This document shows, in pieces, positions 38,753 through 48,034 of a DNA stretch of 64,000 nt. Source of the stretch: Herbaspirillum sp. GW103 (GTDB lineage: Bacteria > Pseudomonadota > Gammaproteobacteria > Burkholderiales > Burkholderiaceae_D); the NCBI RefSeq assembly GCF_000261365.1, contig NZ_AJVC01000003.1:1178001-1242000 (forward strand), in the 5' to 3' direction. The notes under the pieces were generated by a model. The model was given only the letters and a program-made list of their open reading frames with translations, made no database searches and was not told where the DNA came from. The position numbers were made by a program, and so were the translations under genes. Each line of letters begins with the position of its first letter. The first letter of the stretch is position 1.

Positions 38753-39451
38753 ATGCCTCTGAAGGATTTCAAGGTACTCACGTTTGACGTCGTCGGCACC
38801 CTCATCGATTTCGAAGGCGGCATGCTCGCCTATCTGCGCAAGGCTGTCCCCGAGAGCAAGATCTCGGATGAGGATTTCCTGGCAGCCTATCGCGCCGCCC
38901 GCAGTGATGGCAACACAGGCTGGTATCCGGATGACTTGGAACGCTGCTGGCATGTCATCGCCCCTGGCCTGGGCCTGCCCGATACGCCCGCGCTGGCTCG
39001 CGGCCTGCGTGACTCGGTGGCCGACTGGCCGGCGTTCCCGGACTCGGTCGAGGCCCTGCAGCGTCTGCGCAAGCACTTCAAACTGGTCACCATGACCAAC
39101 GCCCAGACCTGGGCCCTGCAGCACTTCGCGCGCACCCTGGGCGAACCCTTCGACCTGCTGCTCAGCTGCGACGACGCGCTCTGCGAAAAACCCGACCCGC
39201 AATATTTCGCCTACGCACGCGGCCGCTTCGAAGGTCAATGGGGGTATCGCCAGGCCGACAACCTGCATGTGGCACAAAGCCAGTATCACGACATCGGCGT
39301 GTCCAAACGCCTGGGCATCACCACCTGCTGGATCGAGCGCCGTCACGGCAAGCCCAGTTCGGGCGGCACCATCGCCTCCGAACATACGGTACCGGATTAC
39401 CACTTCCACACGCTGGCCCAACTGGCCGATGCGGTAGAAGCAGGTCAGTGA
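38753..39451 (+). CDS. HAD hydrolase, (S)-2-haloacid dehalogenase-like
   Basis: HAD-superfamily enzyme of 232 aa. The nucleophile D12 is in FDVVGTL; position +2 is Val instead of the Asp used by phosphatases, which favours the haloacid dehalogenase type. Later motifs are TMTNA (motif II Thr/Asn), EKPDP (motif III Lys) and a haloacid-dehalogenase-like HVAQSQYHDIG segment. GGAG 6 nt before ATG at 38753 sets the start. The solute-binding protein gene follows 162 bp downstream on the same strand, but a shared pathway is not shown. Substrate unknown. Confidence 0.82.
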   Translation: MPLKDFKVLTFDVVGTLIDFEGGMLAYLRKAVPESKISDEDFLAAYRAARSDGNTGWYPDDLERCWHVIAPGLGLPDTPALARGLRDSVADWPAFPDSVEALQRLRKHFKLVTMTNAQTWALQHFARTLGEPFDLLLSCDDALCEKPDPQYFAYARGRFEGQWGYRQADNLHVAQSQYHDIGVSKRLGITTCWIERRHGKPSSGGTIASEHTVPDYHFHTLAQLADAVEAGQ

Positions 39452-39613
39452 CGCAGGGCGGATCGCGCGATCCGCCCATCTCCCGGCGGGCCGTACAGCC
39501 CGCCCTGACTGGCGCTGCGCGGCGCCAGCTTGCATCAATTCATCCAAGTCCGGACCGGCCATCCCCCCGGCCCGCCTGTCTTCTCACGCCTCAACCACAC
39601 AGGGAGCTGCAAC

Positions 39614-41236
39614 ATGGACGACAACGGCAAGAACAAACACGATCTCACTCTGCTGGCCAGCAATACCGCCGGTGTGATGGATTGCCTCAAGCGTGGCGCC
39701 AGCCGCCGCGATATTCTCAAGGTGCTCATGGCCGGCGGCATGCAGGCCGCACTGGCCGGCAGCCTGGCGACCAGCGCCGCCAGCGCCTACGCCCAGACTC
39801 CGCGTCGCGGCGGCAAGCTGCGTGTGGGCAGCGACACCGCCTCGGTCAGCGACACGCTGGACCCGGCCAAGCAGGCCAACAAGACCGATTACTCGCGCGG
39901 CACCATGCTCTACAACGGCCTGACCTCGCTGGATGCCAGTCTGACGCCGCAACCGGCCCTGGCCGAGTCGTTCAGCAGCAAGGATGCCAAGGTCTGGGTG
40001 TTCAAGCTGCGCCGTGGCGTTACCTTCCATGACGGCAAGCCGCTCACGCCGGCCGACGTGGTGTTCTCGCTCATGCGCCACAAGGACCCGGCCACGGCGT
40101 CCAAGGCCAAGACCCTGGCCGACCAGATCGACAGCGTCAAGGAGAGCGGGCCCAACGAAGTCACCGTCACCCTGGTTGCACCCAATGCCGACCTGCCGGT
40201 CATCGTCGGCACCTTCCACTTCCACATCGTCAAGGCCGGCACGACCGACTTCAGCACCGGCATCGGTACCGGCCCCTACAAGCTCAAGGAATTCAGTCCG
40301 GGCATCCGCTCCGTGGTCGTGCGCAACGACAACTACTGGAAGCCTGGCAAGCCCTATCTGGACGAGATCGAACTGGTCGGCATCGGCGACGAGAATGCAC
40401 GCGTCAACGCCTTGCTCTCGGGCGGACTCGACCTGGTGGCCAACCTCAATCCGCGCACCATCGAGCGGATCAAGGGCAGCTCCGGCTTTGCGGTGCTGGA
40501 AACCCAGTCCGGCGCCTACACCGACCTGATCCTGCGCAAGGACATCGGCCCCGGCAGCAACCCCGACTTCGTGCTGGCCATGAAGTATTTGATGGACCGC
40601 GAAGTGATGCGCAAGAACATCGCGCGCGGCCACGCCGTGCTGGGCAACGATCAGCCCATCGATCCGACCAACCGCTTTTATCTGGCCGGCCTGCCACAAC
40701 GCCAGATGGACCTGGACAAGGCCAAGTACCACCTGCAGAAATCGGGCGTGACCGGCAAGGTGCCCATGGTCTGCTCGGTGGCGGCCATGTATTCCGTCGA
40801 TATCGCCACGGTGCTGCAGCAGACCGCGCAGCGCATCGGCCTGGAACTGGAATTGAAGCGCATGCCGCCCGAAGGCTACTGGGCCAACCAATGGCTCAGC
40901 AATCCGGTCGGATTCGGCAACGTCAATCCGCGCCCGAGCGCCGACGTACTGCTCACGCAGTTCTTCCAGTCCCAGGCCGCCTGGAACGAGTCGCGTTTCA
41001 AGAGCGAGCAGTTCGACCAGTTGCTGACGGCTGCGCGCGCCGAGATCGATATCGGCAAGCGCAAGCAGATGTATGGAGACATGCAGACCCTCATTCATGA
41101 GCAGGCCGGGATCGGCATTCCCATGTTCCTCGCCAGCCTGGACGGGTACAGCAGCAAGCTTAAGGGACTCTCGCCGATTCCGCTGGGCGGCATGATGGGG
41201 TATTCCTTCGCCGAGCATGTATGGCTGGATGCGTGA
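39614..41236 (+). CDS. Family 5 extracellular solute-binding protein, Tat signal
   Basis: Periplasmic binding protein (DppA/OppA class, 540 aa) for peptides or other organic solutes. The N-terminus carries a twin-arginine signal, ASRRDILKVLMAGG at about 32-45, followed by a hydrophobic stretch and a probable cleavage after AYA near 60. The mature part shows class hallmarks: LAESFSSKDAKVWVFKLRRG, GVTFHDGKPLTPADVVFSL and later GTGPYKLKEF. GGGAG upstream of ATG 39614 supports the start over the frame from 39530. No permease or ATPase genes follow; the next gene is a cytochrome, so it must use a transporter encoded elsewhere. Confidence 0.9.
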   Translation: MDDNGKNKHDLTLLASNTAGVMDCLKRGASRRDILKVLMAGGMQAALAGSLATSAASAYAQTPRRGGKLRVGSDTASVSDTLDPAKQANKTDYSRGTMLYNGLTSLDASLTPQPALAESFSSKDAKVWVFKLRRGVTFHDGKPLTPADVVFSLMRHKDPATASKAKTLADQIDSVKESGPNEVTVTLVAPNADLPVIVGTFHFHIVKAGTTDFSTGIGTGPYKLKEFSPGIRSVVVRNDNYWKPGKPYLDEIELVGIGDENARVNALLSGGLDLVANLNPRTIERIKGSSGFAVLETQSGAYTDLILRKDIGPGSNPDFVLAMKYLMDREVMRKNIARGHAVLGNDQPIDPTNRFYLAGLPQRQMDLDKAKYHLQKSGVTGKVPMVCSVAAMYSVDIATVLQQTAQRIGLELELKRMPPEGYWANQWLSNPVGFGNVNPRPSADVLLTQFFQSQAAWNESRFKSEQFDQLLTAARAEIDIGKRKQMYGDMQTLIHEQAGIGIPMFLASLDGYSSKLKGLSPIPLGGMMGYSFAEHVWLDA

Positions 41237-41368
41237 TCTGATCCATACAAGTTGCGGGGCAATGACGGGGCGATGGTCAGCATTGGTCAGAAAAATATTG
41301 CGCCAGGCTAATGCTGATCTAAGTTTCCTGACTTACCATTGGGAACATTTTTTTCCATGGGAACCCAG

Positions 41369-41932
41369 ATGAACAATACCGATGATGTACTCGGGCAAGG
41401 CACCCGTTATCACCCCCTCTACGCCGCGCTGCACTGGCTGATGTTCCTGCTGTTCGTGGTGGCGCTGGCCACCATCGAATACCGCGATGACATCCCCAAG
41501 GGAGATCCCCTGCGCGATCTGCTGCGCACCGTGCACATGCACGCCGGCCAGTTGGTACTGATCCTGGTCGTGGTGCGCCTGATCGCCCGCAAGACGCTGG
41601 GCGTGCCAGCGGAGCTGCCGCTGCCGCGCCTGCAGCAACTCGGTGCGCAGTCCGTGCACCTGCTGCTGTATGCGGTCATGATCGGCCTGCCCATTACCGG
41701 CATCCTGTTCACCCAGGCCGGTGGGCGCGATGTGGTCTTCTTCGGCATGACGCTGCCGGTGATCCTGGCCAAGGACATGGCCGTGCGCGGCCCCATCAAG
41801 GAAGTGCACGAGTTCATGGGCAATGCGGTCTATTTCCTGGTCGGGCTGCATGTGCTGGGCGCGCTGTGGCATCAACTGTTTGATCGCATGCCGATCCTGC
41901 AGCGGATGTCCTTGCGTTCAGCGCGCAAGTAG
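41369..41932 (+). CDS. Cytochrome b561 family protein, second copy
   Basis: Dihaem b membrane protein of 187 aa with four membrane helices. Haem histidines are visible in ALHWLMF near 22, HMHAGQL near 58, SVHLLLY near 95 and GLHVLGALWHQ near 165. It differs clearly from the b561 at 32626-33174. The start is uncertain: ATG at 41369 (MNNTDDV) has GGGA about 10 nt upstream, while ATG 41357 and TTG 41339 are in frame. It precedes a multihaem cytochrome c, but a terminator separates them. Confidence 0.85.
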   Translation: MNNTDDVLGQGTRYHPLYAALHWLMFLLFVVALATIEYRDDIPKGDPLRDLLRTVHMHAGQLVLILVVVRLIARKTLGVPAELPLPRLQQLGAQSVHLLLYAVMIGLPITGILFTQAGGRDVVFFGMTLPVILAKDMAVRGPIKEVHEFMGNAVYFLVGLHVLGALWHQLFDRMPILQRMSLRSARK

Positions 41933-41982
41933 CGCTCGCCTGACGCGGGCAGCAGCTGTTGCTGCCCCTGCTCTGACGACAA

Positions 41983-42017
41983 CGCCATCCGGGCATTATT
42001 CCGGGTGGCGTTTTTTT
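41983..42017 (+). terminator. Rho-independent terminator after cytochrome b561
   Basis: The stem CGCCATCCGG (41983-41992) pairs with CCGGGTGGCG (42001-42010), with a wobble pair, and is followed by seven T (42011-42017). A further GC hairpin (GGGCAGCA...TGCTGCCC, 41947-41967) lies just upstream. Confidence 0.9.
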
Positions 42018-42178
42018 CATGCTCCGGCCTGTTTGTGAAGGCCGTCAAAAACCTGACAGGCATCGCGCCAACGGTCTTTGCGCAAGATCAAGCAGGGTCG
42101 GATCATCGCGTCGAAGTGACTGCGGAGCAAGGTTTAAATGGTGGCATCCCGTCTCGACAAAAACGATCAGGACCCATC

Positions 42179-44326
42179 ATGTCAACTCTTCGTCTTGCCC
42201 TTGCCCGACAGACCGCGCTCTTGCTTGCGTGGCTCACGCTGTGCTGCACCCTGACCTCGCCCCTGGCCGCTGCCGCCCCGCCGACAGGTGCGCCGCCCGG
42301 CGCAGCGATCCTGCCCGCCGTGCCGGATGACCTTCCTGCCGACTTCAGTGACGCCCTCGACGCCAGCACCCGTGAACAGGTCCTGCGCGGCCGCTACATC
42401 GCCCGGCTGGGTGACTGCGCGGCCTGCCACACCAGCGACAAAAGCAAGCCCCTGGCCGGTGGCCTGGCGCTGGAAACGCCCTTCGGCAAGCTGTACTCCA
42501 CCAACATCACCCCGGATCGCCAGACCGGAATCGGCCAATACAGCTTTCCGCAGTTCGACCGCGCCATGCGTGAAGGCGTCACGGCGGACGGACACCATCT
42601 CTATCCGGCCATGCCCTATCCGTCCTACGCGAAGATGACCGAAGCGGACATGCGCGACCTGTACGTCTATCTCATGCAAGGGGTCAAGCCGGTCAGGCAA
42701 GCCAACCAGCCGCTGGAGATGTCTTTCCCCTTCAACCAGCGCTGGGGCATGGCGCTGTGGAACATGGCCTTCCTGCAACGCAGCGTCTTCCAGCCGGACC
42801 CCTCGCGCTCGGCGCAATGGAATCGCGGCGCTTACATCGTCCAGGGCCCCGGTCACTGCGGCGCCTGCCATACGCCACGCGGCGTCGGCTTCCAGGAAAA
42901 GACCATGAGCGAGGCCGGCAGCAATGGCTCGCTGTTCCTTTCCGGCGAGACGGTGGAACACTGGCGTGCCCTCGACCTGCGCGGGAAATGGCAACCGGAG
43001 GACGTGGCCCGACTGCTCAGGACCGGCAGCAATCGCCTCGGTACGGTGGCGGGCAACATGGTTGATGTGGTCCAGCACAGCACGCAATACCTGAGCAACG
43101 AGGATCTGCTGGCCGTGGGCAGCTATCTGGCCAGCCTGCCCTCCCCATCCCATGCCGCTGGTACGGCCACGCCGGCCATCGAGGTCGCCGGTACCGTCCC
43201 CTCCAATCTGTACACCTCGCGCGGCGGACTGGGCTATGTGCAGTTCTGCGTGTCCTGTCACCGCAGCGACGGCAACGGGGTACAGGCGCTGTTCCCTCCG
43301 CTGGCGGGCAATCCGACCGTGCAGAGCGATGAGCCATCCTCGCTGATCCACATCATGCTCACCGGATGGCGTACCGCCCGCACACATGGCCAGCCGCGGG
43401 TATTGAGCATGCCTGCGTTTGCCGAGCTGGGCGATGACGAGATTGCCGAGATCATCAACTTCGTGCGGGCCAGCTGGGGCCGACGTCAAGACGCGAGCAT
43501 CAGCGCGAAACAGGTCGCCGGACTGCGCGCACAGTTGGGGGCAGATCAGGTAAAACAGGGCGGTCCGCACTTCGACGCCCCGCGCCTGGCCGACATGCTC
43601 AAGGAGAAGAATGCGGCCCAGCTGGTTCACGGAGCCCGCCTCAATATCGAGACCGGAAGAATGCTGCCGCAGCACGTGGGTAACGGACTGAACTGCGCCA
43701 GTTGCCATCTCAATGCCGGCACGGTCGGCGGTGGTTCGCCTTATGTCGGTGTATCGGCAGCCTTCCCCAGCTATGCGGCGCGGGCCGGACGGGTCATCAC
43801 GCTGGAAGACCGCATCAATGGCTGCTTCCCCCGCTCCATGAACGGCAAGCCCCTGCCACCGGGATCGGAAGACATGAAGGCCATGCTGGCCTATATCGAA
43901 TGGATGCGTCGCGATACCCAGCCCGGCCAGAAGGTGCCGGGACGCGGCATCGGCAAAATCGACCGGACGCTGAAACCCGATCCCGTCAATGGCGAGCACA
44001 TCTACCGCGCCCAGTGCGCTGCCTGTCATGGGGCACAGGGCGAAGGGCTGCGCAGCCAGGCCGGCCAGTGGATCTACCCTGCCCTGTGGGGCGAGCAGTC
44101 CTTCAACATCGGTGCCGGCATGGCACGTACCTACACGGCTGCCGCTTTCGTCAAACAAAATATGCCCATCGCCCTGCATGATCGCTTTCCGCTGGGTCAG
44201 GGCGGGCTGTCGGACCAGGAGGCGGTGGATGTGGCCGAGTTCTTCACGCACCAGCCACGTCCTGACTTCGCACCCAAGGTCAAGGACTGGCCCCGGGACA
44301 AGAAGCCGGCCGATGCCCGCTACTGA
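42179..44326 (+). CDS. Five-haem c-type cytochrome, AdhB-like plus TsdA-like fusion
   Basis: Exported electron-transfer protein of 715 aa with a signal peptide (about 1-36; cleavage near LAAAA). Five CxxCH haem sites start at C80, C227, C357, C506 and C613. The first three, with MPYPSYAKM and HCGACHTPRG contexts, match the triheme cytochrome subunit of membrane alcohol/aldehyde dehydrogenases. The last two, with NCASCHLNAG, a RINGCFPRSMNG segment and a final CAACHG, match dihaem thiosulfate-dehydrogenase-like (TsdA) cytochromes; the Cys in RINGCF sits where a haem-ligating Cys is expected in TsdA. AGGA lies 8 nt before ATG 42179. No dehydrogenase large subunit is nearby, so the electron donor is unknown. 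Confidence 0.88.
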   Translation: MSTLRLALARQTALLLAWLTLCCTLTSPLAAAAPPTGAPPGAAILPAVPDDLPADFSDALDASTREQVLRGRYIARLGDCAACHTSDKSKPLAGGLALETPFGKLYSTNITPDRQTGIGQYSFPQFDRAMREGVTADGHHLYPAMPYPSYAKMTEADMRDLYVYLMQGVKPVRQANQPLEMSFPFNQRWGMALWNMAFLQRSVFQPDPSRSAQWNRGAYIVQGPGHCGACHTPRGVGFQEKTMSEAGSNGSLFLSGETVEHWRALDLRGKWQPEDVARLLRTGSNRLGTVAGNMVDVVQHSTQYLSNEDLLAVGSYLASLPSPSHAAGTATPAIEVAGTVPSNLYTSRGGLGYVQFCVSCHRSDGNGVQALFPPLAGNPTVQSDEPSSLIHIMLTGWRTARTHGQPRVLSMPAFAELGDDEIAEIINFVRASWGRRQDASISAKQVAGLRAQLGADQVKQGGPHFDAPRLADMLKEKNAAQLVHGARLNIETGRMLPQHVGNGLNCASCHLNAGTVGGGSPYVGVSAAFPSYAARAGRVITLEDRINGCFPRSMNGKPLPPGSEDMKAMLAYIEWMRRDTQPGQKVPGRGIGKIDRTLKPDPVNGEHIYRAQCAACHGAQGEGLRSQAGQWIYPALWGEQSFNIGAGMARTYTAAAFVKQNMPIALHDRFPLGQGGLSDQEAVDVAEFFTHQPRPDFAPKVKDWPRDKKPADARY

Positions 44327-44374
44327 CTACTGAGGTGCGTCATGGCGGGGCCGGGCGCAGCATCGCGGCTCGCC

Positions 44375-46096
44375 TCAGGCGGCCATGTCGATGACCATGC
44401 CATCGCCGTCATGGAATTCGCCATGATCCAGCCGGAACGACCCCACCAGTTCGGCCATGCGTTCAGTGGCCAGACGCATCGCTTCGGCGGCCGCCGAGGA
44501 CTGCTGGACCAGCGCCACATTGTGTTGCGTGACCTGATCCATGGCGCTAACGGCCTCGGCCACCTGCACCACGCCGGCCGACTGCTGCATGCTCACGCTG
44601 GCGATCTCGGCAATGACCTGGTTCACGCAACCCACCTGCGTGACCACTTCCTGCATGGTCAGGCCGGCCGCCTGGGCACGCTGGCTTCCTTCTTCGATCT
44701 GCGCCACCGAGGCCACGATCAGGTCCTTGATCTCCTGGGCGGCGGCCGACGAGCGCTGTGCCAGCACCCGCACCTCGCTGGCGACCACGCTGAAACCACG
44801 GCCCTGCTCACCGGCATGGGCTGCCTCCACGGCCGCGTTCAGCGCCAGCAGGTTGGTCTGGAAGGCGATGCCGTCGATCACCCCGATGATTTCGACGATA
44901 CGGCCGGCAGCGGCCTGGATGGCTCCCATCTTGAGCACCACCTGCTCGACGGCAGCGCCCCCGGCGGCGGCCACCCGTGCTGCCGAATCGGCCAGGGCGC
45001 TGGCGCGCTGGGCGTGTGCAGCGCTCTGCTGCGCGGTCGAACTCAACTGCTCCATGGCCGCCGCGGTTTGCTCCAGCGAGCAAGCCTGCTGCTCCGAGCG
45101 CGTGGCCAGGTCAAGGGCGCCGTCGGCAATATCTCCGGCCGAACCGCGCATGACCCTGGCGCCATGACGCACCTGGCGTACGATGTGGATCAAGCCCTGC
45201 TGCATGTGCTGCAACGAGGCCAGCAACTGGCCGGTCTCGCCCTTGAAATCGACCTCGATGTGCCCGCACAGATCGCCCTTGGCGACCCGCGTGGCCACAT
45301 CGGCGGCCTGACTGAGCGGCCCGGCAATGAGGCGGTACAGGCTGGCCAGGCTCACCGCCAGTACCAGCAGCACCATGCCCGCCACGAAGGTGGTCAGGGC
45401 ACTGAGGGATTCGGCGCGCTGGCTGGCCTGAGCGATCTCCTGCTCCGTGCGCGTCTCCAGCATGGTCAGGAATTCGTCGATGGGGCGCATGATGCGCGCC
45501 TTTTCCACGTGATAGGCGTGGTCGTGCATGATCTTGCGAGCCAGCGCCAGGTCCGGCTCGGCCAGCAGCAGGTCAGTGCCCGGGCGGCCCTGGTAATGTC
45601 CCTGGACGATGTTCATGGCCCGGGTCTCGGTAGCGACCAGGGTATCGGAATTGCGCTTGGCTTCGAGCAGCTTGTCCATCTCCGCCTGCGTGAAGCCGGC
45701 TTGCTGCATCAGCGCGGCCAGCGAGGCCGTCACGTTGCTGTCGGGACGGGGCGGCTGGCCGTCGGCAGCCACCAGATCCCAGTAGATGCGCTCGTAATGC
45801 TCGGGGCGTGGGCGCTTGCCGTCGCGAATATCCAGGATGGCGTGATACTGGCGCTCATACTCCGCATCGCCGGTGACCACGTAGGTGCGCGCCAGGCGCG
45901 TGAGATCATCCGAGCTCTGACGCAATTCCGCCGCCAGCTGCTGCGAGACATGACGCCGCATATGGGCCTGGTTGAGTTCGCGCCCGGCCTGCGCCTCGGC
46001 CATGGCCACCACCACCAGCGTGACCATCAGCCCCGCGATGATGACGGTGAGCGTCAGCAGGATCTGCCTGATTGAAAACCGTTTATAGATCGACAT
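44375..46096 (-). CDS. Methyl-accepting chemotaxis protein
   Basis: Transmembrane chemoreceptor of 573 aa. TM1 at about 12-34, a long periplasmic helical sensor domain (about 35-230), TM2 at about 233-255, HAMP (about 256-310) and the cytoplasmic signalling domain, with the conserved hairpin tip [19 protein letters not shown] near 415 and [17 protein letters not shown] after it. The start at 46096 has GGGAGGGG just upstream. It is convergent with the cytochrome c gene, 48 bp apart. The ligand cannot be read from sequence. No pentapeptide tether is visible; the C-terminus ends [10 protein letters not shown]. Confidence 0.93.
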   Translation of the reverse strand: MSIYKRFSIRQILLTLTVIIAGLMVTLVVVAMAEAQAGRELNQAHMRRHVSQQLAAELRQSSDDLTRLARTYVVTGDAEYERQYHAILDIRDGKRPRPEHYERIYWDLVAADGQPPRPDSNVTASLAALMQQAGFTQAEMDKLLEAKRNSDTLVATETRAMNIVQGHYQGRPGTDLLLAEPDLALARKIMHDHAYHVEKARIMRPIDEFLTMLETRTEQEIAQASQRAESLSALTTFVAGMVLLVLAVSLASLYRLIAGPLSQAADVATRVAKGDLCGHIEVDFKGETGQLLASLQHMQQGLIHIVRQVRHGARVMRGSAGDIADGALDLATRSEQQACSLEQTAAAMEQLSSTAQQSAAHAQRASALADSAARVAAAGGAAVEQVVLKMGAIQAAAGRIVEIIGVIDGIAFQTNLLALNAAVEAAHAGEQGRGFSVVASEVRVLAQRSSAAAQEIKDLIVASVAQIEEGSQRAQAAGLTMQEVVTQVGCVNQVIAEIASVSMQQSAGVVQVAEAVSAMDQVTQHNVALVQQSSAAAEAMRLATERMAELVGSFRLDHGEFHDGDGMVIDMAA

Positions 46097-46419
46097 CTTC
46101 CCCTCCCTGTTCGTCCGAAAAAAAGCCGGGCGCAGCGGGCAAAGCCTTTTGGGCCGTGCTTCGCCGACCGGCAGGCGGACGATACTTGCGGTGCTTCGGT
46201 TTGGGAGGAATCCCGCAGAGATGCTCGATGAATCTAGAATTCGTTCGTTTTTTTTATCGAATAAATTTGAATTTCTCTCTAAAACTATCTTGGTTCATGA
46301 CAAAAAGATCAGAACATTTTCATCTTATGAGTGACGCTGCGTTCACGATTGGATGAGCGCCAGCAGAAAACTGCATCCAGGTTCACAATAGCGGACTTTG
46401 CCCTGCAGACTGCCTCCCC
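46097..46419. other. Divergent intergenic region, MCP and MFS genes
   Basis: 323 bp, clearly more AT-rich at 46230-46330 than its surroundings. It must contain both divergent promoters. I find no convincing sigma-28 promoter for the chemoreceptor and no clean sigma-70 pair; no gene or strong hairpin is visible. Confidence 0.5.
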
Positions 46420-47664
46420 ATGAACCCCGTTGCATCGCGTCCTGCCAATCATCCGCGTTTCCTGCTGTTTCTGATCTGCGCCTTTGCCTCGGCGGGTCAG
46501 CTGGCCATTGACCTGTACGTACCGGCCCTGCCGGAAATGGCCATCGACTATGCCACTTCGGCCCAGGCCATCCAGACCAGCGTGACGGGTTATCTGATCG
46601 CCTATGCCTTCGGCCAACTGGTATTCGGGCCGCTGGCCGATGCCTATGGGCGCAAGCGCATCCTGATGCTGGGCCTGGGCCTGTTCACACTGGGCTGCGT
46701 GCTGTCGCTGGCCGCCCCCAACCTGGAGACCTTTGTCGCGGCGCGGGTGCTGCAGGGCTTCGGCATCGCTGCCACCAACCTGCTGGCCAAGGCCATCATC
46801 ACCGATTCCTTCGCCGGACAGGCGCTGGTACATGCCTATACCTACATGGCCATTGCCTGGGGCCTGGCCCCGATCATTGCGCCGGTGATCGGGGCGCACC
46901 TGCAGGAAGCCTTCGGCTGGCGTTCCTGTCTGGTGTTCCTGTTGATCTATTCATTGGCGATGTGGGCCATCCTGTGGCGCTACCGAGAGACGTTGGAGCG
47001 GCCGGTACAGCTGCATCCGGTCACGTTGCTCAAGAATGCGCGCATGGTCCTGGCCAGCCCGGTGTTTCAGAGCTGCTTCCTGGCCCAGGGGCTGTGCTAC
47101 AGCATCCTGCTGGTGTTCAATATCGTCGGGCCCTTCATGGTGCAGAATACCTTGCACCAGCCACCGACCTTCTTCGGCTACCTGGCACTGGCCATCGGGA
47201 TGATGTATTTCCTGGGGGGCATTTCCAACCGCATCCACCATCGCCGCCTGCCCACGGCGGAACAGCGCCTGCGCATCGGCGCGCGCGTGATGACGGCGGC
47301 GGCCTTCGCCATGCTGGCACTGGGTCTGACCGTGGGGCTGCAGGTGTGGACGCTCATCTCGCCGGTGCTGGTGATGGCATTCTGCGCCGGGGCCATGTAT
47401 CCCACGCTCATGGCCAAGGGCAATTCGATCTTCCCGCACATTGCCGGGCTCACCAGCGCCATCCTGGGTTTCGCGCTGCTGCTGGTGTCCTCGGGCATGA
47501 TGGGGCTGGCCGGATTCGTCTCCATCCAGAGTCTCACGCCGCTGGCGGTATTCTTCTGCATCGTCGGGCTGACCGTGATCGCCATGATCGGCAAGCTGCT
47601 GCAGCACCTGCAGACGGCCCCGGCCCCGGCATCGTTGCAGGTGCGCCCATCAGAAAAACCCTGA
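46420..47664 (+). CDS. MFS drug-resistance transporter, Bcr/CflA type
   Basis: Twelve-helix proton-driven exporter of 414 aa. Typical DHA1/Bcr features: IDLYVPALPEM in helix 1 near 29-39, the loop 2-3 motif GPLADAYGRKRI near 70-81, and RVLQGFGIAAT (motif C-like region) near 108. The start ATG at 46420 opens MNPVASRP. It is followed by a small membrane protein on the same strand. Substrates cannot be predicted; relatives export bicyclomycin, chloramphenicol, sulfonamides or small metabolites. Confidence 0.9.
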   Translation: MNPVASRPANHPRFLLFLICAFASAGQLAIDLYVPALPEMAIDYATSAQAIQTSVTGYLIAYAFGQLVFGPLADAYGRKRILMLGLGLFTLGCVLSLAAPNLETFVAARVLQGFGIAATNLLAKAIITDSFAGQALVHAYTYMAIAWGLAPIIAPVIGAHLQEAFGWRSCLVFLLIYSLAMWAILWRYRETLERPVQLHPVTLLKNARMVLASPVFQSCFLAQGLCYSILLVFNIVGPFMVQNTLHQPPTFFGYLALAIGMMYFLGGISNRIHHRRLPTAEQRLRIGARVMTAAAFAMLALGLTVGLQVWTLISPVLVMAFCAGAMYPTLMAKGNSIFPHIAGLTSAILGFALLLVSSGMMGLAGFVSIQSLTPLAVFFCIVGLTVIAMIGKLLQHLQTAPAPASLQVRPSEKP

Positions 47665-47730
47665 TATCGGCATCCCGGCAGGTGCAATACGATGGGGCCA
47701 TCGACATTGATTCATTCCACGGAGGACCCC

Positions 47731-47928
47731 ATGGCCATCATCCAGACCCTGCTGCACTACGGTAGCTATCTCGCCGCCTTCTATGCCGTCTACCTGCTGG
47801 CGGGCGGTCTCGCGTTCGGGCTGGTGCTGTGGCAGAAGGTGTATGGCAAGACAGGACCGCAGCCGGTACCGGTGCGCGTGCGCCATGTACGCCGGGCGCC
47901 GCACGAGCAGGATTCGCATTACCGCTGA
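47731..47928 (+). CDS. Small single-span membrane protein, unknown
   Basis: 65-aa protein with one hydrophobic segment (about 8-32, YGSYLAAFYAVYLLAGGLAF) and a basic C-terminal tail (VRVRHVRRAPHEQ). GGAGG 5 nt before ATG 47731 supports it. It lies 66 bp after the MFS gene and upstream of a terminator, so the two may be co-transcribed. No family recognised. Confidence 0.65.
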   Translation: MAIIQTLLHYGSYLAAFYAVYLLAGGLAFGLVLWQKVYGKTGPQPVPVRVRHVRRAPHEQDSHYR

Positions 47929-47986
47929 AGCGTGAATACAGTCATGGCGCTGGCGTAAACAATCGCCGTATGCCCGCAGGTCGGCC

Positions 47987-48016
47987 AAGGGCTGGATTCG
48001 ATGAATCCGGCCCTTT
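47987..48016 (+). terminator. Hairpin terminator between small membrane protein and polB
   Basis: AAGGGCTGGATTC (47987-47999) pairs with GAATCCGGCCCTT (48003-48015) across a 3-nt loop with one T-G wobble. The following T-tract is weak (TTGTCATT). It separates the plus-strand genes from the convergent DNA polymerase gene. Confidence 0.65.
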
Positions 48017-48034
48017 GTCATTGGCCCCGGCACA

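Noticed and set aside
39584..41218. Minus-strand frame of 544 codons opposite the solute-binding protein
   Set aside because: Antisense of a clear family 5 binding protein; no motif of its own.
42182..44251. Minus-strand frame of 689 codons opposite the cytochrome c
   Set aside because: The five CxxCH sites and signal peptide are on the plus strand; the antisense frame has no recognisable domain.
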